DNA from: Rhizobium leguminosarum
GTDB lineage: Bacteria > Pseudomonadota > Alphaproteobacteria > Rhizobiales > Rhizobiaceae
Length of the DNA: 64,000 nt
Assembly (NCBI RefSeq): GCF_017876795.1
Contig: NZ_JAGIOR010000002.1
Span: 806,001-870,000, forward strand
Reading direction: 5' to 3'
The notes under the pieces were generated by a model that saw nothing but the letters and a program-made list of their open reading frames with translations, was not told the DNA's origin and searched no databases. The position numbers and the translations under genes were made by a program. The first letter of the stretch is position 1; every line of letters starts with the position of its first letter. This document shows, piece after piece, positions 6,902-15,611 of the stretch.

Positions 6902-9307
6902 TTAAGAGCGCGGCCGCGTCTTCTGCGGGTCGTAGTGCGAAAGCGGCACGATTGTCGCCGGCAGGCGTTTCTGGTGGCCGTCGAGCTTGCCGATTTCGAC
7001 CTCGGTGCCGGGACTTGCGTGCGTGACGTCGATGCGGGCGAGCGCGATCGTCTTGCCGAGGATCGGCGAGCGGGTGGCACTGGTGACGACGCCGACCTGG
7101 GCCCGGCCGATATAGACGCAATCGCCGTGGCCGACCGCCTCATTGGCCTTGACGTCGAGGCCGACAAGCAGATGGCGCGGATGCTCCTTGCGCCGGATCA
7201 GCGCCTCGCGGCCGATGAAATCGTCCTGCTTGGATTTCAGCGGCACGGTGAAGCCGATGCCGGCCTCGAACGGGTCCGTCTGGTCGGTGAATTCGTGATG
7301 GGCAAAGATCAGGCCCGCCTCGATGCGAACCATGTCGAGCGCCTCCAGCCCCATCGGCTTCAACCCGTGCGGCTGTCCTGCCTCCCAGACCGCATCGAAT
7401 ACCGTCAGCGCATCCTTCGGATGACAGAAGATCTCGTAGCCAAGCTCGCCGCTGTAGCCCGTGCGCGAGACGACGACGGGGGCGCCTTCGAAACCGCCGA
7501 TACGGCCGACAGTGAAGCGGAACCATTCGAGCTCACCGATCGTCGGCTGGCGCGGCGCCGTCCAGATGATCTGCTTCAGGATATCGCGGCTCTTCGGCCC
7601 CTGCAGGGCGATATTGTGCATCTGATCGGTCGAAGAGCGAACCCAGGCCTTGAAGCCTTTCTTTTCGGCCTGCTGACGCAGCCATATGCCGCTGAAATCA
7701 TCGCCGCCGATCCAGCGGAAGTTCTTGTCGCCGAGGCGGAAGAGCGTGCCGTCATCGATCATGCCGCCGTTTTCGTAGCACATGGCGGAATAGACGACCT
7801 GGCCGGTCGACAGTTTGCGCACGTCGCGTGTCAGGCAATATTGTAAGAGCTCCTCGGCATCCGGCCCCGTCACCTCGAACTTCCGCAGGGGCGAAAGGTC
7901 GATGACGGCGGCGCGCTCGCGGCAGGCCCAGTATTCCTCGACCGGTCCCTCGGCGGAAAAGCGGTTCGGCAGCCAGTAGCCGCGATATTCGGTGTAATCG
8001 CGCGTCAGTCTGGAAAGGCGGGGATGGAAAGCGGTTTCGCGCGTCAGTTCGGCGTCGGCATCTGGGGTCATGCGATAGGCCACCGCTCGTGAGAATTTCT
8101 CTTTTCCGGAAAAGGTGCGGACGTGGATATCCGTCGGATCCCAGCCGTTCGCCGCGTCGATATCGTCGGGGCAGGACGATGAGACGCAGACAAGATCGGT
8201 CAAGGCCCGCATCAGCACGTAATCGCCGGGGCGCGACCAGGGCTCGTCGAGATAGAGCTGGTTGTTGTGGTCAATATTGGTGTTGTAGAAATAGTTCAGC
8301 GCTTCCCAGCCCTTGCGGCCGGCAATGCCGTAAGGCGCCAGCGCCGCGTTGAAATTGTCCGTGCAGTTGACGTGGCCGGGATAACCCATGTCGTCGTAAT
8401 AGCGCGAATTGCAGGCGGTCGCGAAAGCATCGTGGCGCCCGACCGTATCCTGGACGATCTCGACCAGCGGCTCGAAGTCCCGGTCGAAGGCCTTGGAGGG
8501 CAGGCCCGGCACTGGATAGCTGCGGCTGAGCAGCGTACGGGTAACCGTCGAATCAAGCGCGAGATCGAGGCCCTTGTCGACCTTGCGGGCGGCGAAGGCC
8601 TGGAAATCGGTGCACTGGCGCCCATAAACATCGATGATCTGAATGAATTCGCCGGCACGCACGAAATAGGCCGCCGCGGTCGCCGCCCGGATGCGGATAT
8701 CCTCGATGGGGTCGGCAGCCGGTTCCGGCAGGGCGGAGGCGTAGTCGCGGATCAACACGCTGCGCTTGATCCTGACCTCGATCGGCGTCGCCGTATCTTG
8801 AGCCTCAGGCGACATGGCGCCAGCCGGTGCCGCGACGATCAGCAGGCCCTTCATGGAAATCGTGAAATCCGCCCGGCTGCCCGGGCTCGATCCCGGCCCG
8901 AAGATGCTGAGCGCGCCGGCCGCGGCAAGATCGGCGCCGCGCCGCTCAAGCGCTGCGCGCGTGCGGGCAGCACTCTCATTCTCCCCTTGAAGAATGGCCT
9001 TCAAACCTTCGGCTGAATTGCTGAATGCCGTTCCGAGACCCGCCGCCAGGAAGCGTCCCTTTTCGTTGAGGAAAGAGATCTCGCAAACCTGTCCGCCCTC
9101 ACTATCGATGACGGTGGCGCAGTCCCCCGGCTCGACACGCACTACGACGGATCCGCCGCCTTTTGCCCTGTAACGCTCTGCGCCCTGCGGCAGGGTGGGA
9201 ATGCCAGGATAATGCACGAGGCTCGGAGCGACCGTCCGCAGGCCCGTCATAGCAGGATGAAGTTCTCGCATTCTACCCTCATGGGGGATCGGCATGCCCT
9301 TCGGCAC
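6902..9307 (-). CDS. DUF1989-GcvT fusion (aminomethyltransferase-like)
   Basis: The product has about 800 residues. Residues about 45-190 form a degenerate DUF1989-like lobe. Residues about 205-400 are a full DUF1989 domain, the urea-carboxylase-associated type (VNCTDNFNAAL and SRPGDYVLMRALTDLVCVSSSCPDD stand out). Residues about 430-790 are a GcvT/aminomethyltransferase domain with its C-terminal barrel (GYSGELGYEIF, GLEALDMVRIEAG). GcvT proteins move one-carbon units from amines to tetrahydrofolate; the DUF1989 lobe probably binds the nitrogen substrate (inference). It is divergent from an amino-acid permease, which suggests uptake and demethylation of an N-methylated compound. The start could be ATG 9307 or a downstream Met at residue 5, 13 or 20. 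Confidence 0.85.
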   Translation of the reverse strand: MPKGMPIPHEGRMRELHPAMTGLRTVAPSLVHYPGIPTLPQGAERYRAKGGGSVVVRVEPGDCATVIDSEGGQVCEISFLNEKGRFLAAGLGTAFSNSAEGLKAILQGENESAARTRAALERRGADLAAAGALSIFGPGSSPGSRADFTISMKGLLIVAAPAGAMSPEAQDTATPIEVRIKRSVLIRDYASALPEPAADPIEDIRIRAATAAAYFVRAGEFIQIIDVYGRQCTDFQAFAARKVDKGLDLALDSTVTRTLLSRSYPVPGLPSKAFDRDFEPLVEIVQDTVGRHDAFATACNSRYYDDMGYPGHVNCTDNFNAALAPYGIAGRKGWEALNYFYNTNIDHNNQLYLDEPWSRPGDYVLMRALTDLVCVSSSCPDDIDAANGWDPTDIHVRTFSGKEKFSRAVAYRMTPDADAELTRETAFHPRLSRLTRDYTEYRGYWLPNRFSAEGPVEEYWACRERAAVIDLSPLRKFEVTGPDAEELLQYCLTRDVRKLSTGQVVYSAMCYENGGMIDDGTLFRLGDKNFRWIGGDDFSGIWLRQQAEKKGFKAWVRSSTDQMHNIALQGPKSRDILKQIIWTAPRQPTIGELEWFRFTVGRIGGFEGAPVVVSRTGYSGELGYEIFCHPKDALTVFDAVWEAGQPHGLKPMGLEALDMVRIEAGLIFAHHEFTDQTDPFEAGIGFTVPLKSKQDDFIGREALIRRKEHPRHLLVGLDVKANEAVGHGDCVYIGRAQVGVVTSATRSPILGKTIALARIDVTHASPGTEVEIGKLDGHQKRLPATIVPLSHYDPQKTRPRS

Positions 9308-9519
9308 ACCCCCATATAGGTTACAAAATGTCTCGCGAAAGTAAAGGCATGTTGACTAAAAAGAAAATATCTTCACTATGCATCAAGGGCTGAGACTCGG
9401 GAATTCGTCGGGAACACGGATCGCAAAAATCATCCGGGCGGGCTTGAGACTGTCAGGGAGACACGTTCAGGGAGACGTACAAAGATACGTCCGGAACAAT
9501 CGAATGGGGAATTTCACTG

Positions 9520-11304
9520 ATGACAGACGTTGTGGAGGCCGGGATTTCATCCGGCACCGAAGGTAAACTTGTACGCGCGCTCGACTGGAAGGGCGCATTC
9601 TGGGTGGCTGCGGGCGTGCCGCCGCTCGTTCTTTTCTCCATCGGCGGCATTGCGGGCACGACGGGCAAGCTCGCCTTCCTCGTCTGGATCATTTCGATGG
9701 TGATGGGTTTCCTGCAATCCTTCACCTACGCCGAAATCGCCGGCATGTTCGCCAACAAATCCGGCGGCGCCTCGGTCTATGGCGCCACCGCCTGGCTGCG
9801 GTATTCGAAGTTCATCGCGCCGCTGTCGGTCTGGTGCAACTGGTTTGCCTGGTCGCCCGTGCTGTCGCTCGGCTGCGCCATCGCTGCCGGTTATATCCTC
9901 AATGCATTCTTCCCTATCCCGGCGGCGGATTCGCAGATGGTCCTCGACTGGATCTCCGCGCATGCCGCTTCCATCACGGCCGATAGCCCCCGCGTCGCCG
10001 AATATATTGCGGCCCATGCCGGCACGACGCCTGATGACGCCGTCAAGGCGTTGCTCGGCACCGACGGCATCGCCGCGCTGACACCGTGGATCCGCAGCTG
10101 GTCGCTCGTCAGCTTCAGCATTCCCTTCCTCGCCACCGCCAACGTCAATGCTACCTTCTTCATCGGCGGCATCCTGATGCTGATCATCTTCGCGATCCAG
10201 CATCGCGGCATTTCGGAAACCGCCAGCGTGCAGAAGTGGCTGGCCATCATCGTGCTCGTGCCGCTGCTGATCATCGGCCTCTACCCGATCGTCAGCGGCC
10301 ATATCCTTGCCGCCAACGTCACCGGCCTGGTGCCACCGACGGCCGCCTATTCCGGCGCCGACGGCACCTGGAGCAATGGCGGCTGGACGCTCTTCCTCGG
10401 CGGCCTCTATATCGCAGCCTGGTCGACCTATGGCTTCGAGACGGCCGTCTGCTACACCCGCGAGCTCAAGAATCCGAAGACCGACACCTTCAAGGCGATC
10501 TTCTATTCCGGCCTTGCCTGCTGCCTGTTCTTCTTCCTGGTGCCCTTCGCCTTCCAGGGCGTTCTCGGCCATGCAGGCATGCTCGCGCCCGGCATTGTCG
10601 ACGGCACCGGCGTTGCCGAAGCGCTCGGCGGCCTGATCGGCGTCGGCCGGGTCATCACCCAGCTGCTCGTCGTGTTGATGATCATGGCGCTGTTCCTCGC
10701 CATCATGACGGCGATGGCCGGTTCCTCGCGCACGCTCTACCAGGGCTCGAAGGACGGTTGGCTGCCGAAATATCTCGATCACGTCAACGAAAACGGCGCC
10801 CCGACACGGGCGATGTGGACCGATTTCGCCTTCAATCTCTTCCTTCTGGCCATCGCCTCGGATACCGGCGGCTACTTCTTCGTGCTCGCCGTGTCGAATG
10901 TCGGCTACATCATCTTCAACTTCCTGAACCTCAATTCCGGCTGGATCCATCGGATGGATTCCGGCCATATCGAACGCCCTTGGAAGGCGCCGACCTGGCT
11001 GATCGGTCTCAACACCGTGCTTGCCTTCGTCAATGCGCTGTTCCTCGGCGCCGGCGCCAAGGTCTGGGGTTATTCCAATGCGCTCTGGGTCGGCTTCATC
11101 TTCGCCGCCCTGATCCTGCCGGTCTTTGCCTATCGCCACTATGTGCGTGACGGCGGCAAGTTCCCGGCAGGCGCGATGGAGGATCTCGGCCTCGTCGGCC
11201 AGGATCTTGGCGTCAAGAAAGCCGGCATGTTGCCCTATCTCGCGCTCGCCGCCGGTCTGGCGATCGTCCTAATCGCCAACGTGATCTTCCAGCTTCCGGC
11301 TTAA
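9520..11304 (+). CDS. APC-superfamily amino-acid permease
   Basis: The 594-residue membrane protein has about 12-14 hydrophobic segments. Its N-terminal region (GGIAGTTGKLAFLVWIIS, YAEIAGMFANKSGGASVYG) is typical of amino acid/polyamine/organocation permeases, which carry amino acids or amines into the cell by proton symport. An extended loop at about residues 125-185 is unusual. It is transcribed away from the DUF1989-GcvT gene with a 212-base promoter region between them, so the pair is likely one uptake-and-use module. A strong intrinsic terminator follows the stop. The substrate is unknown. Confidence 0.88.
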   Translation: MTDVVEAGISSGTEGKLVRALDWKGAFWVAAGVPPLVLFSIGGIAGTTGKLAFLVWIISMVMGFLQSFTYAEIAGMFANKSGGASVYGATAWLRYSKFIAPLSVWCNWFAWSPVLSLGCAIAAGYILNAFFPIPAADSQMVLDWISAHAASITADSPRVAEYIAAHAGTTPDDAVKALLGTDGIAALTPWIRSWSLVSFSIPFLATANVNATFFIGGILMLIIFAIQHRGISETASVQKWLAIIVLVPLLIIGLYPIVSGHILAANVTGLVPPTAAYSGADGTWSNGGWTLFLGGLYIAAWSTYGFETAVCYTRELKNPKTDTFKAIFYSGLACCLFFFLVPFAFQGVLGHAGMLAPGIVDGTGVAEALGGLIGVGRVITQLLVVLMIMALFLAIMTAMAGSSRTLYQGSKDGWLPKYLDHVNENGAPTRAMWTDFAFNLFLLAIASDTGGYFFVLAVSNVGYIIFNFLNLNSGWIHRMDSGHIERPWKAPTWLIGLNTVLAFVNALFLGAGAKVWGYSNALWVGFIFAALILPVFAYRHYVRDGGKFPAGAMEDLGLVGQDLGVKKAGMLPYLALAAGLAIVLIANVIFQLPA

Positions 11305-11320
11305 AGTGCCTCCCAAGCAG

Positions 11321-11352
11321 AAAAGCCGCCATGGAGACATGGCGGCTTTTTG
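11321..11352 (+). terminator. Intrinsic terminator of the permease gene
   Basis: AAAAGCCGCCATG pairs perfectly with CATGGCGGCTTTT over a GAGA loop and continues into T residues, 17 bases after the permease stop. Confidence 0.9.
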
Positions 11353-11383
11353 CGTTGGTGGCTGCAGATCGGAAGGCAGGCGT

Positions 11384-11425
11384 GCTCCCTAGAGCCTTTC
11401 CTGACCAGGAAAGGCTCTAGGGAGC
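11384..11425. repeat. Perfect 20-bp inverted repeat with a 2-base loop
   Basis: GCTCCCTAGAGCCTTTCCTG is followed by AC and then its exact reverse complement. It lies between the permease terminator and the 3' end of the aldo/keto reductase gene. It lacks a T-run. It contains CTAGAGC, as do other rhizobial intergenic palindromes, and may be a mobile palindromic unit or an mRNA 3' stabiliser for the reductase. Confidence 0.7.
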
Positions 11426-11430
11426 GAAGC

Positions 11431-12462
11431 TCAGCGGCCGCCTTCGATCTTGCGGTGGCGCTGGTTGATGCCGCCCTTGCCGTAGGGGTAGTCGAAAGGC
11501 TGAGGCGCGCTGATCTCGTTGAGTTTCGCCATCTCCTCCTCGGAGAGCTTGAGCTTCATGGCGCCGAGATTGTCGGCGAGTTGCTCCGGCGTGCGGGCGC
11601 CGAGGATGACCGAGGTGATCGCCGGCTGCGCCGCCGTCCAGCCGAGCGCCACCTGCGCCATGCTGACGCCATGCGCCTTGGCGATCTCCTCGACAACGCC
11701 GATGATCGCCCAGGTCCGTTCCATCGCATTGCGCGGTGCATAGGACTCACCGCCGCGATTGGGATTTTCGCCGAGGCGGGTGGCGCCGGTCGGCATCTCG
11801 TCGCGTTTGTACTTGCCGGTCAGCCAGCCGCCGCCAAGCGGCGACCAAGGCAACAGGCCCATGCCGGCATCCTGGCAGGCCGCGACGATTTCGAGTTCGA
11901 TGTCGCGCACCAGCAGGTTATATTGCGGCTGCAGGGTCACCGGGCGCGTATATCCGCGCGCCTTGGCGATCTCGGATGCCTTGGCGATATGCCAGCCGAC
12001 ATAGTTGGAGAAGCCGTAATAGCCGATCTTGCCTGATGATACCGCATCGTCGAGGAAGCGCAGCGTTTCCTCGATCGGCGTCAGCGCGTCCCAGGCATGC
12101 ATCTGGTAGAGATCGATCTGCTCGAGGCCGAGGCGGCGCAGAGAATCGTCGAGCGCCTGACCAAGATGCCGGCGCGACAGGCCGATGTCATTCGGTCCGT
12201 CGCCCATCGGAAACCGTCCCTTGGTGGCGACGATTGCCTGGCGGGCTTCGGTCGGACGAGCCTTCAGCCAGCGTCCGATGATCTCTTCCGATTTGCCGGC
12301 GCTGTAGACATCGGCGGTATCGATGAAATTGCCGCCCCAGGCGAAATAATCGTCGAGCAGCTTGTGCGAGGCCGCCTCGTCGGCCTCCGCGCCGAAGGTC
12401 ATGGTGCCGAGGCAATAGGCAGTGACGACGGTCCCGCTGGGACCGAGCTTGCGATAATCCAT
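11431..12462 (-). CDS. Aldo/keto reductase
   Basis: The 343-residue NADPH-dependent oxidoreductase has the TIM-barrel aldo/keto reductase fold. The catalytic tetrad is complete: Asp48 and Tyr53 (NFIDTADVYS), Lys81 (VATKGRF) and His122 (YQMHAWD). The C-terminal cofactor-binding segment (SVILGARTPEQLADNLGA) is present. Such enzymes reduce aldehydes and ketones of many sugars and xenobiotics, so no substrate is proposed. It lies 225 bases downstream of the amine oxidase gene on the same strand and probably has its own promoter. A 20-bp perfect palindrome follows its stop. Confidence 0.92.
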   Translation of the reverse strand: MDYRKLGPSGTVVTAYCLGTMTFGAEADEAASHKLLDDYFAWGGNFIDTADVYSAGKSEEIIGRWLKARPTEARQAIVATKGRFPMGDGPNDIGLSRRHLGQALDDSLRRLGLEQIDLYQMHAWDALTPIEETLRFLDDAVSSGKIGYYGFSNYVGWHIAKASEIAKARGYTRPVTLQPQYNLLVRDIELEIVAACQDAGMGLLPWSPLGGGWLTGKYKRDEMPTGATRLGENPNRGGESYAPRNAMERTWAIIGVVEEIAKAHGVSMAQVALGWTAAQPAITSVILGARTPEQLADNLGAMKLKLSEEEMAKLNEISAPQPFDYPYGKGGINQRHRKIEGGR

Positions 12463-12687
12463 TTTTCCTCCTCATGCGGAGACCCGCAGCCGACGTGCAA
12501 AACCGCCGGGGTAGAAGCCGGGGCTCCCGCAATCAATGACAATATCGAGCTTGAGGCGGCCGCTTGCCGCCGGATGACGTCTAGCGCCCTGGGCTCAATC
12601 TGGCACAGGGGCGAGGGCAGCATAACCAATCCCGCCCGCGCCACAAGTGGGAAAAAATATTCCCGCCTGCCGCGCAGCCGGCGACGG

Positions 12688-13809
12688 TTACGGATTTTTC
12701 GAAAGCGAGCCGGCGATCAGATCGGCTGCGGCGACGCCGGTCTCGTAGGCGCCGTGCGCCGTCGAATAACGCGCGCGCGAACAGGCTTCGCCGGCAAAGA
12801 AGATCCGTTCATCATGTGGTGCTGCGAGTACCCCGCGCAGATCGGAGGCGCCCGGCTCGGCATAGGAATAGGAGCCGCCGATATGGGGTGCAGCGGCCCA
12901 GGCCGAGATCGCCGCCACCGACAATTCCTTGCGGATATCGGCGCCGAATGCTGCCGCCAGTTCATCCCCAGCGAAGGCAAAGGCGGCCTCTTTTCCCTCC
13001 CGCTCCAGATCATGCGCAAGGTCGCCGGCAAAATAGGCCTCGACGACCGCAGCGCCGAGTGGCCGGAGCTGATAGGTGCCGGTCGCGCCGCGGCTGATGG
13101 AGCCGAGCATATGGGTATCGGCCGGCAGCGCCTGCTGATTTGCAAGCCTGAGGAACAGCTTGTTGGCGAGCCCGAGCGGCAGACGGACCGCTGCCTCGAT
13201 CTTCTCAGGCAAAGGAGGGTCGAAGGCGATCCTGCCGGCGGCAAGCATATTCGTCGAAACGGTCACCAATACGATGCGGGCACTGAGCCCACCCTGGTTC
13301 GTCTCAATGTCGATGCGGCCGGCATGGCGGTGATCTATGCGCGTCACTTCGACGCCGAGCCTCGTCGGAACCGGCCGGCCGTAACGGGAGATCAACGTCC
13401 CATATCCCTGGCGCACCCGCCAATCGGGGCCAGGACCAGGGTCGTACCGGTTGTAGTCGAGGACCTGTTGCGCGGCGTGGGTTTCCGCATCGTCGCGCTG
13501 CAGCCGCCGACCGCTGTTCCAGGGCGCCGGTGTGCGGTCAACCGTCAATCCGACCTCACCGGCGATCGCAGTCCAGGCGTTGGTCCGCGCCCCATGCAGC
13601 CAGCCGCAGCCGAGATCGAGTGCGATATCACCGGCTTCAGGCCGTCCGACGCTCCAGGCGCGGCCGCCGAGGCGATCGCCGGCTTCAAGCAGCAGGATGG
13701 AAAGATCCGGGCGGATTGCCTGCAGGCGACGAGCAGCGGCAATGCCAGCCGCCCCGGCGCCGATGATGACGACATCCTTCTCGGCGCCCTTGCTGTTTTC
13801 ACCAGGCAT
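12688..13809 (-). CDS. FAD-dependent amine oxidase
   Basis: The 373-residue flavin monoamine oxidase family protein has the Rossmann FAD motif GAGAAGIAAARRL at residues 17-29, followed by the Glu/Arg segment LLEAGDRLGGRAWS. The C-terminal FAD segment FFAGEACSRARYSTAHGAYETG is also present. The family oxidises primary or polyamines with release of ammonia and hydrogen peroxide. It is shorter than typical monoamine oxidases (about 450) but has both ends of the domain. There is no signal peptide, so it is cytoplasmic. The nearest upstream gene, MarR, is on the same strand 290 bases away. Confidence 0.9.
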   Translation of the reverse strand: MPGENSKGAEKDVVIIGAGAAGIAAARRLQAIRPDLSILLLEAGDRLGGRAWSVGRPEAGDIALDLGCGWLHGARTNAWTAIAGEVGLTVDRTPAPWNSGRRLQRDDAETHAAQQVLDYNRYDPGPGPDWRVRQGYGTLISRYGRPVPTRLGVEVTRIDHRHAGRIDIETNQGGLSARIVLVTVSTNMLAAGRIAFDPPLPEKIEAAVRLPLGLANKLFLRLANQQALPADTHMLGSISRGATGTYQLRPLGAAVVEAYFAGDLAHDLEREGKEAAFAFAGDELAAAFGADIRKELSVAAISAWAAAPHIGGSYSYAEPGASDLRGVLAAPHDERIFFAGEACSRARYSTAHGAYETGVAAADLIAGSLSKNP

Positions 13810-14099
13810 GCATTCTCCTTGGCCGCCCGACGGCTAAGCCCTCTCGCCAACCTCCCTTGCCATAGATGCGGTCTGCTCTGCTGGCACAGGGCAATCTTTG
13901 CAAGAGGATGCGAGCCCTTGATCAAACAGCTAAGCCTCATATTCTTGAAACGCAAGCGGTGAGCGACCTGCCATTGCGGACCGATCCGGCAAACGCTGAC
14001 CCTCGGCTTTTTCCGCCTCAGCGCCACCGAGACCGGCGCAAGCTGGCACCGTTCCTCCGACCCCGTGGAAAGGGTCGTCCTCAAGGCAACGCGGCTGGG

Positions 14100-14522
14100 C
14101 TATTGCAGTTGTTCCAGCAGCCGTCGGAGCGCTGTACGCAGATCCTCCATCTGCTGCTGGCTGGTCAACTCAGCCCAGCTTTCATCCACTTGCCGGCCCG
14201 CCGCCATCGCTACCGGCCTGACCCCCTGGCCTTTTTCCGTTAGAAATACCAGACGGCCGCGCCTATCGTTCGGATCGGGCCGGCGCTCGACGTAACCCAA
14301 GCGCTCCAGTTCCTCCACGGCCTGCGTCATCGTCTGCTTACGGACACGGGCGAGCTTGGTAAGCTCGCTGACTTGGATGCCCTCGGGCCGTGCGAACGTG
14401 AAGACGTTGGCATGCGGCGGGCGGATATCTCCGTAGCCGGCCTCATCGAGTGCCGCTTCGACTGCCTGTGTCCAATGCTGATGAACCAGACGCAACAACA
14501 GGCCAAGGGAAGAAGACGACAT
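14100..14522 (-). CDS. MarR-family transcriptional regulator
   Basis: The 140-residue winged-helix regulator has its recognition helix region at about residues 50-80 (VSELTKLARVRKQTMTQAV) and a wing with the typical DPNDRRGRLVFLTEKG. MarR proteins are dimers that release DNA on binding small, often aromatic, compounds. ATG 14522 is chosen because the upstream extension is antisense to the divergent gene's leader. Two operator-like repeats lie just upstream (14539-14589), so it probably represses itself and the divergent dehalogenase. Confidence 0.9.
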   Translation of the reverse strand: MSSSSLGLLLRLVHQHWTQAVEAALDEAGYGDIRPPHANVFTFARPEGIQVSELTKLARVRKQTMTQAVEELERLGYVERRPDPNDRRGRLVFLTEKGQGVRPVAMAAGRQVDESWAELTSQQQMEDLRTALRRLLEQLQ

Positions 14523-14538
14523 GAAACCCTGCGCAGCG

Positions 14539-14562
14539 ATATAGACAGTTACCTGTCTATAT
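14539..14562. promoter_or_regulatory. Perfect MarR operator, 10-bp arms
   Basis: ATATAGACAG, four bases, then CTGTCTATAT. It starts 16 bases upstream of the marR start codon. Size and symmetry fit a MarR dimer site. A second, weaker copy follows at a centre-to-centre distance of 27 bases. Confidence 0.75.
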
Positions 14563-14565
14563 GAT

Positions 14566-14589
14566 AAATGGACAGCTGCCTGCCTATAT
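14566..14589. promoter_or_regulatory. Second, imperfect MarR operator copy
   Basis: AAATGGACAG, four bases, then CTGCCTATAT. The right arm differs from the perfect operator by one base. It ends 23 bases before the dehalogenase ATG at 14613 and overlaps an upstream in-frame ATG at 14568, which supports 14613 as the true start. Confidence 0.6.
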
Positions 14590-14612
14590 ATCCCAAAAGC
14601 GCGGAGCTCCAT

Positions 14613-15504
14613 ATGCCGACCATCGATATTCTCGCCTCGTTCATCTCCTACGAGGAATTGGGGGAGGGCGGCCCGATCGTTTTCCTTCACGGCAACCCCA
14701 CCTCATCGCATCTCTGGCGGAACATCATGCCCGCCATCGGACCCGGCCGCTGCCTGGCGCCCGATCTCATCGGCATGGGACGCTCCGGCAAACCGGACAT
14801 CGGCTATCGCTATGGCGATCACATCGCCTATCTTGATGCCTGGTTCGATGCGCTGGCGCTCGACGACGTCGTACTCGTCGGCCACGACTGGGGCGGTGCG
14901 CTGGCATTCGACTGGGCTTCCCGCCACGCCAAGCGGGTGCGCGGCATCGCCTTCATGGAAACCATCCTGCGGCCGATGCGCTGGGAGGATCTGCCGGGCG
15001 GCGGAAAGGCGCGTTATGAACTGTTGCGAGGCGCTGGAACCGGCGAGGCCAAGGTCCTCGACGAAAACTTCTTCATCGAACAGGCCTTGCGCGCGACCAC
15101 ACTGAAAGGGCTCAGCGATGCCGACTGGGATGTGTACCGCGCACCTTATCCGGACCGCGACAGCCGTCGACCGCTACTGGAATGGCCACGCGCCACGCCG
15201 ATCAACGGCGAGCCGGCCGATGTAGTCGCCAGGATCGAGGCCTATGACCGCTGGCTTTCCACCAGTCCCGAGGCTGCCAAGCTGCTCCTGACCTTCGACG
15301 GGCCTTTCCGAAACGCTGTTGATCGGTAGCGAGATGATTTCGTGGTGCCGCGACAACATTGCCGGGTTGGAGATTCGAGGTTGCGGGCCGGCGCGCCATA
15401 TTGCCCCCGAAGACCAGCCCGAGGCCATTGCCGCCGAAATTAAAAGCTGGATCGACCGGAAGGGGCTCAGATCAGCGCATCGGAGCATCGCGTCTCACGC
15501 ATGA
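14613..15504 (+). pseudogene. Haloalkane dehalogenase-like alpha/beta hydrolase, frameshifted
   Basis: The start is ATG 14613 with GGAG seven bases upstream. The first frame shows HGNPTSSHLWRN (oxyanion Asn) and GHDWGGALAF, with Asp nucleophile and halide-binding Trp as in haloalkane dehalogenases, which cleave carbon-halogen bonds. That frame stops at 15329. The family sequence continues in the next frame from about 15313 (LLIGSEMISWCRDNIAG) to TGA 15504 and includes GPARHIAPEDQPEAI, where the catalytic His should be. A one-base insertion or two-base loss near 15303-15312 explains it. The truncated product would lack the His. A sequencing error cannot be excluded. Confidence 0.8.
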
Positions 15505-15611
15505 AGATCTTCGACGGGGGCGTCAGCGGGCGTCCCCAGTCAAAGTGACGAGCATCGACACGCGTGCCGCGCGCGATGGATTAAACCGCGTCTCCGTGAC
15601 ATATAGATCCG

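Noticed and set aside
9453..9476. Direct repeat TCAGGGAGAC, twice in 24 bases, upstream of the permease
   Set aside because: Too short to separate from chance; could be an activator site but there is no supporting symmetry or known regulator.
9547..11139. 530-residue open frame on the minus strand
   Set aside because: Antisense to the amino-acid permease; rich in Asp/Glu/His/Arg as expected of a reverse-frame shadow of membrane codons.
12097..13962. 621-residue open frame on the plus strand
   Set aside because: Antisense to the aldo/keto reductase and amine oxidase genes; no family features.
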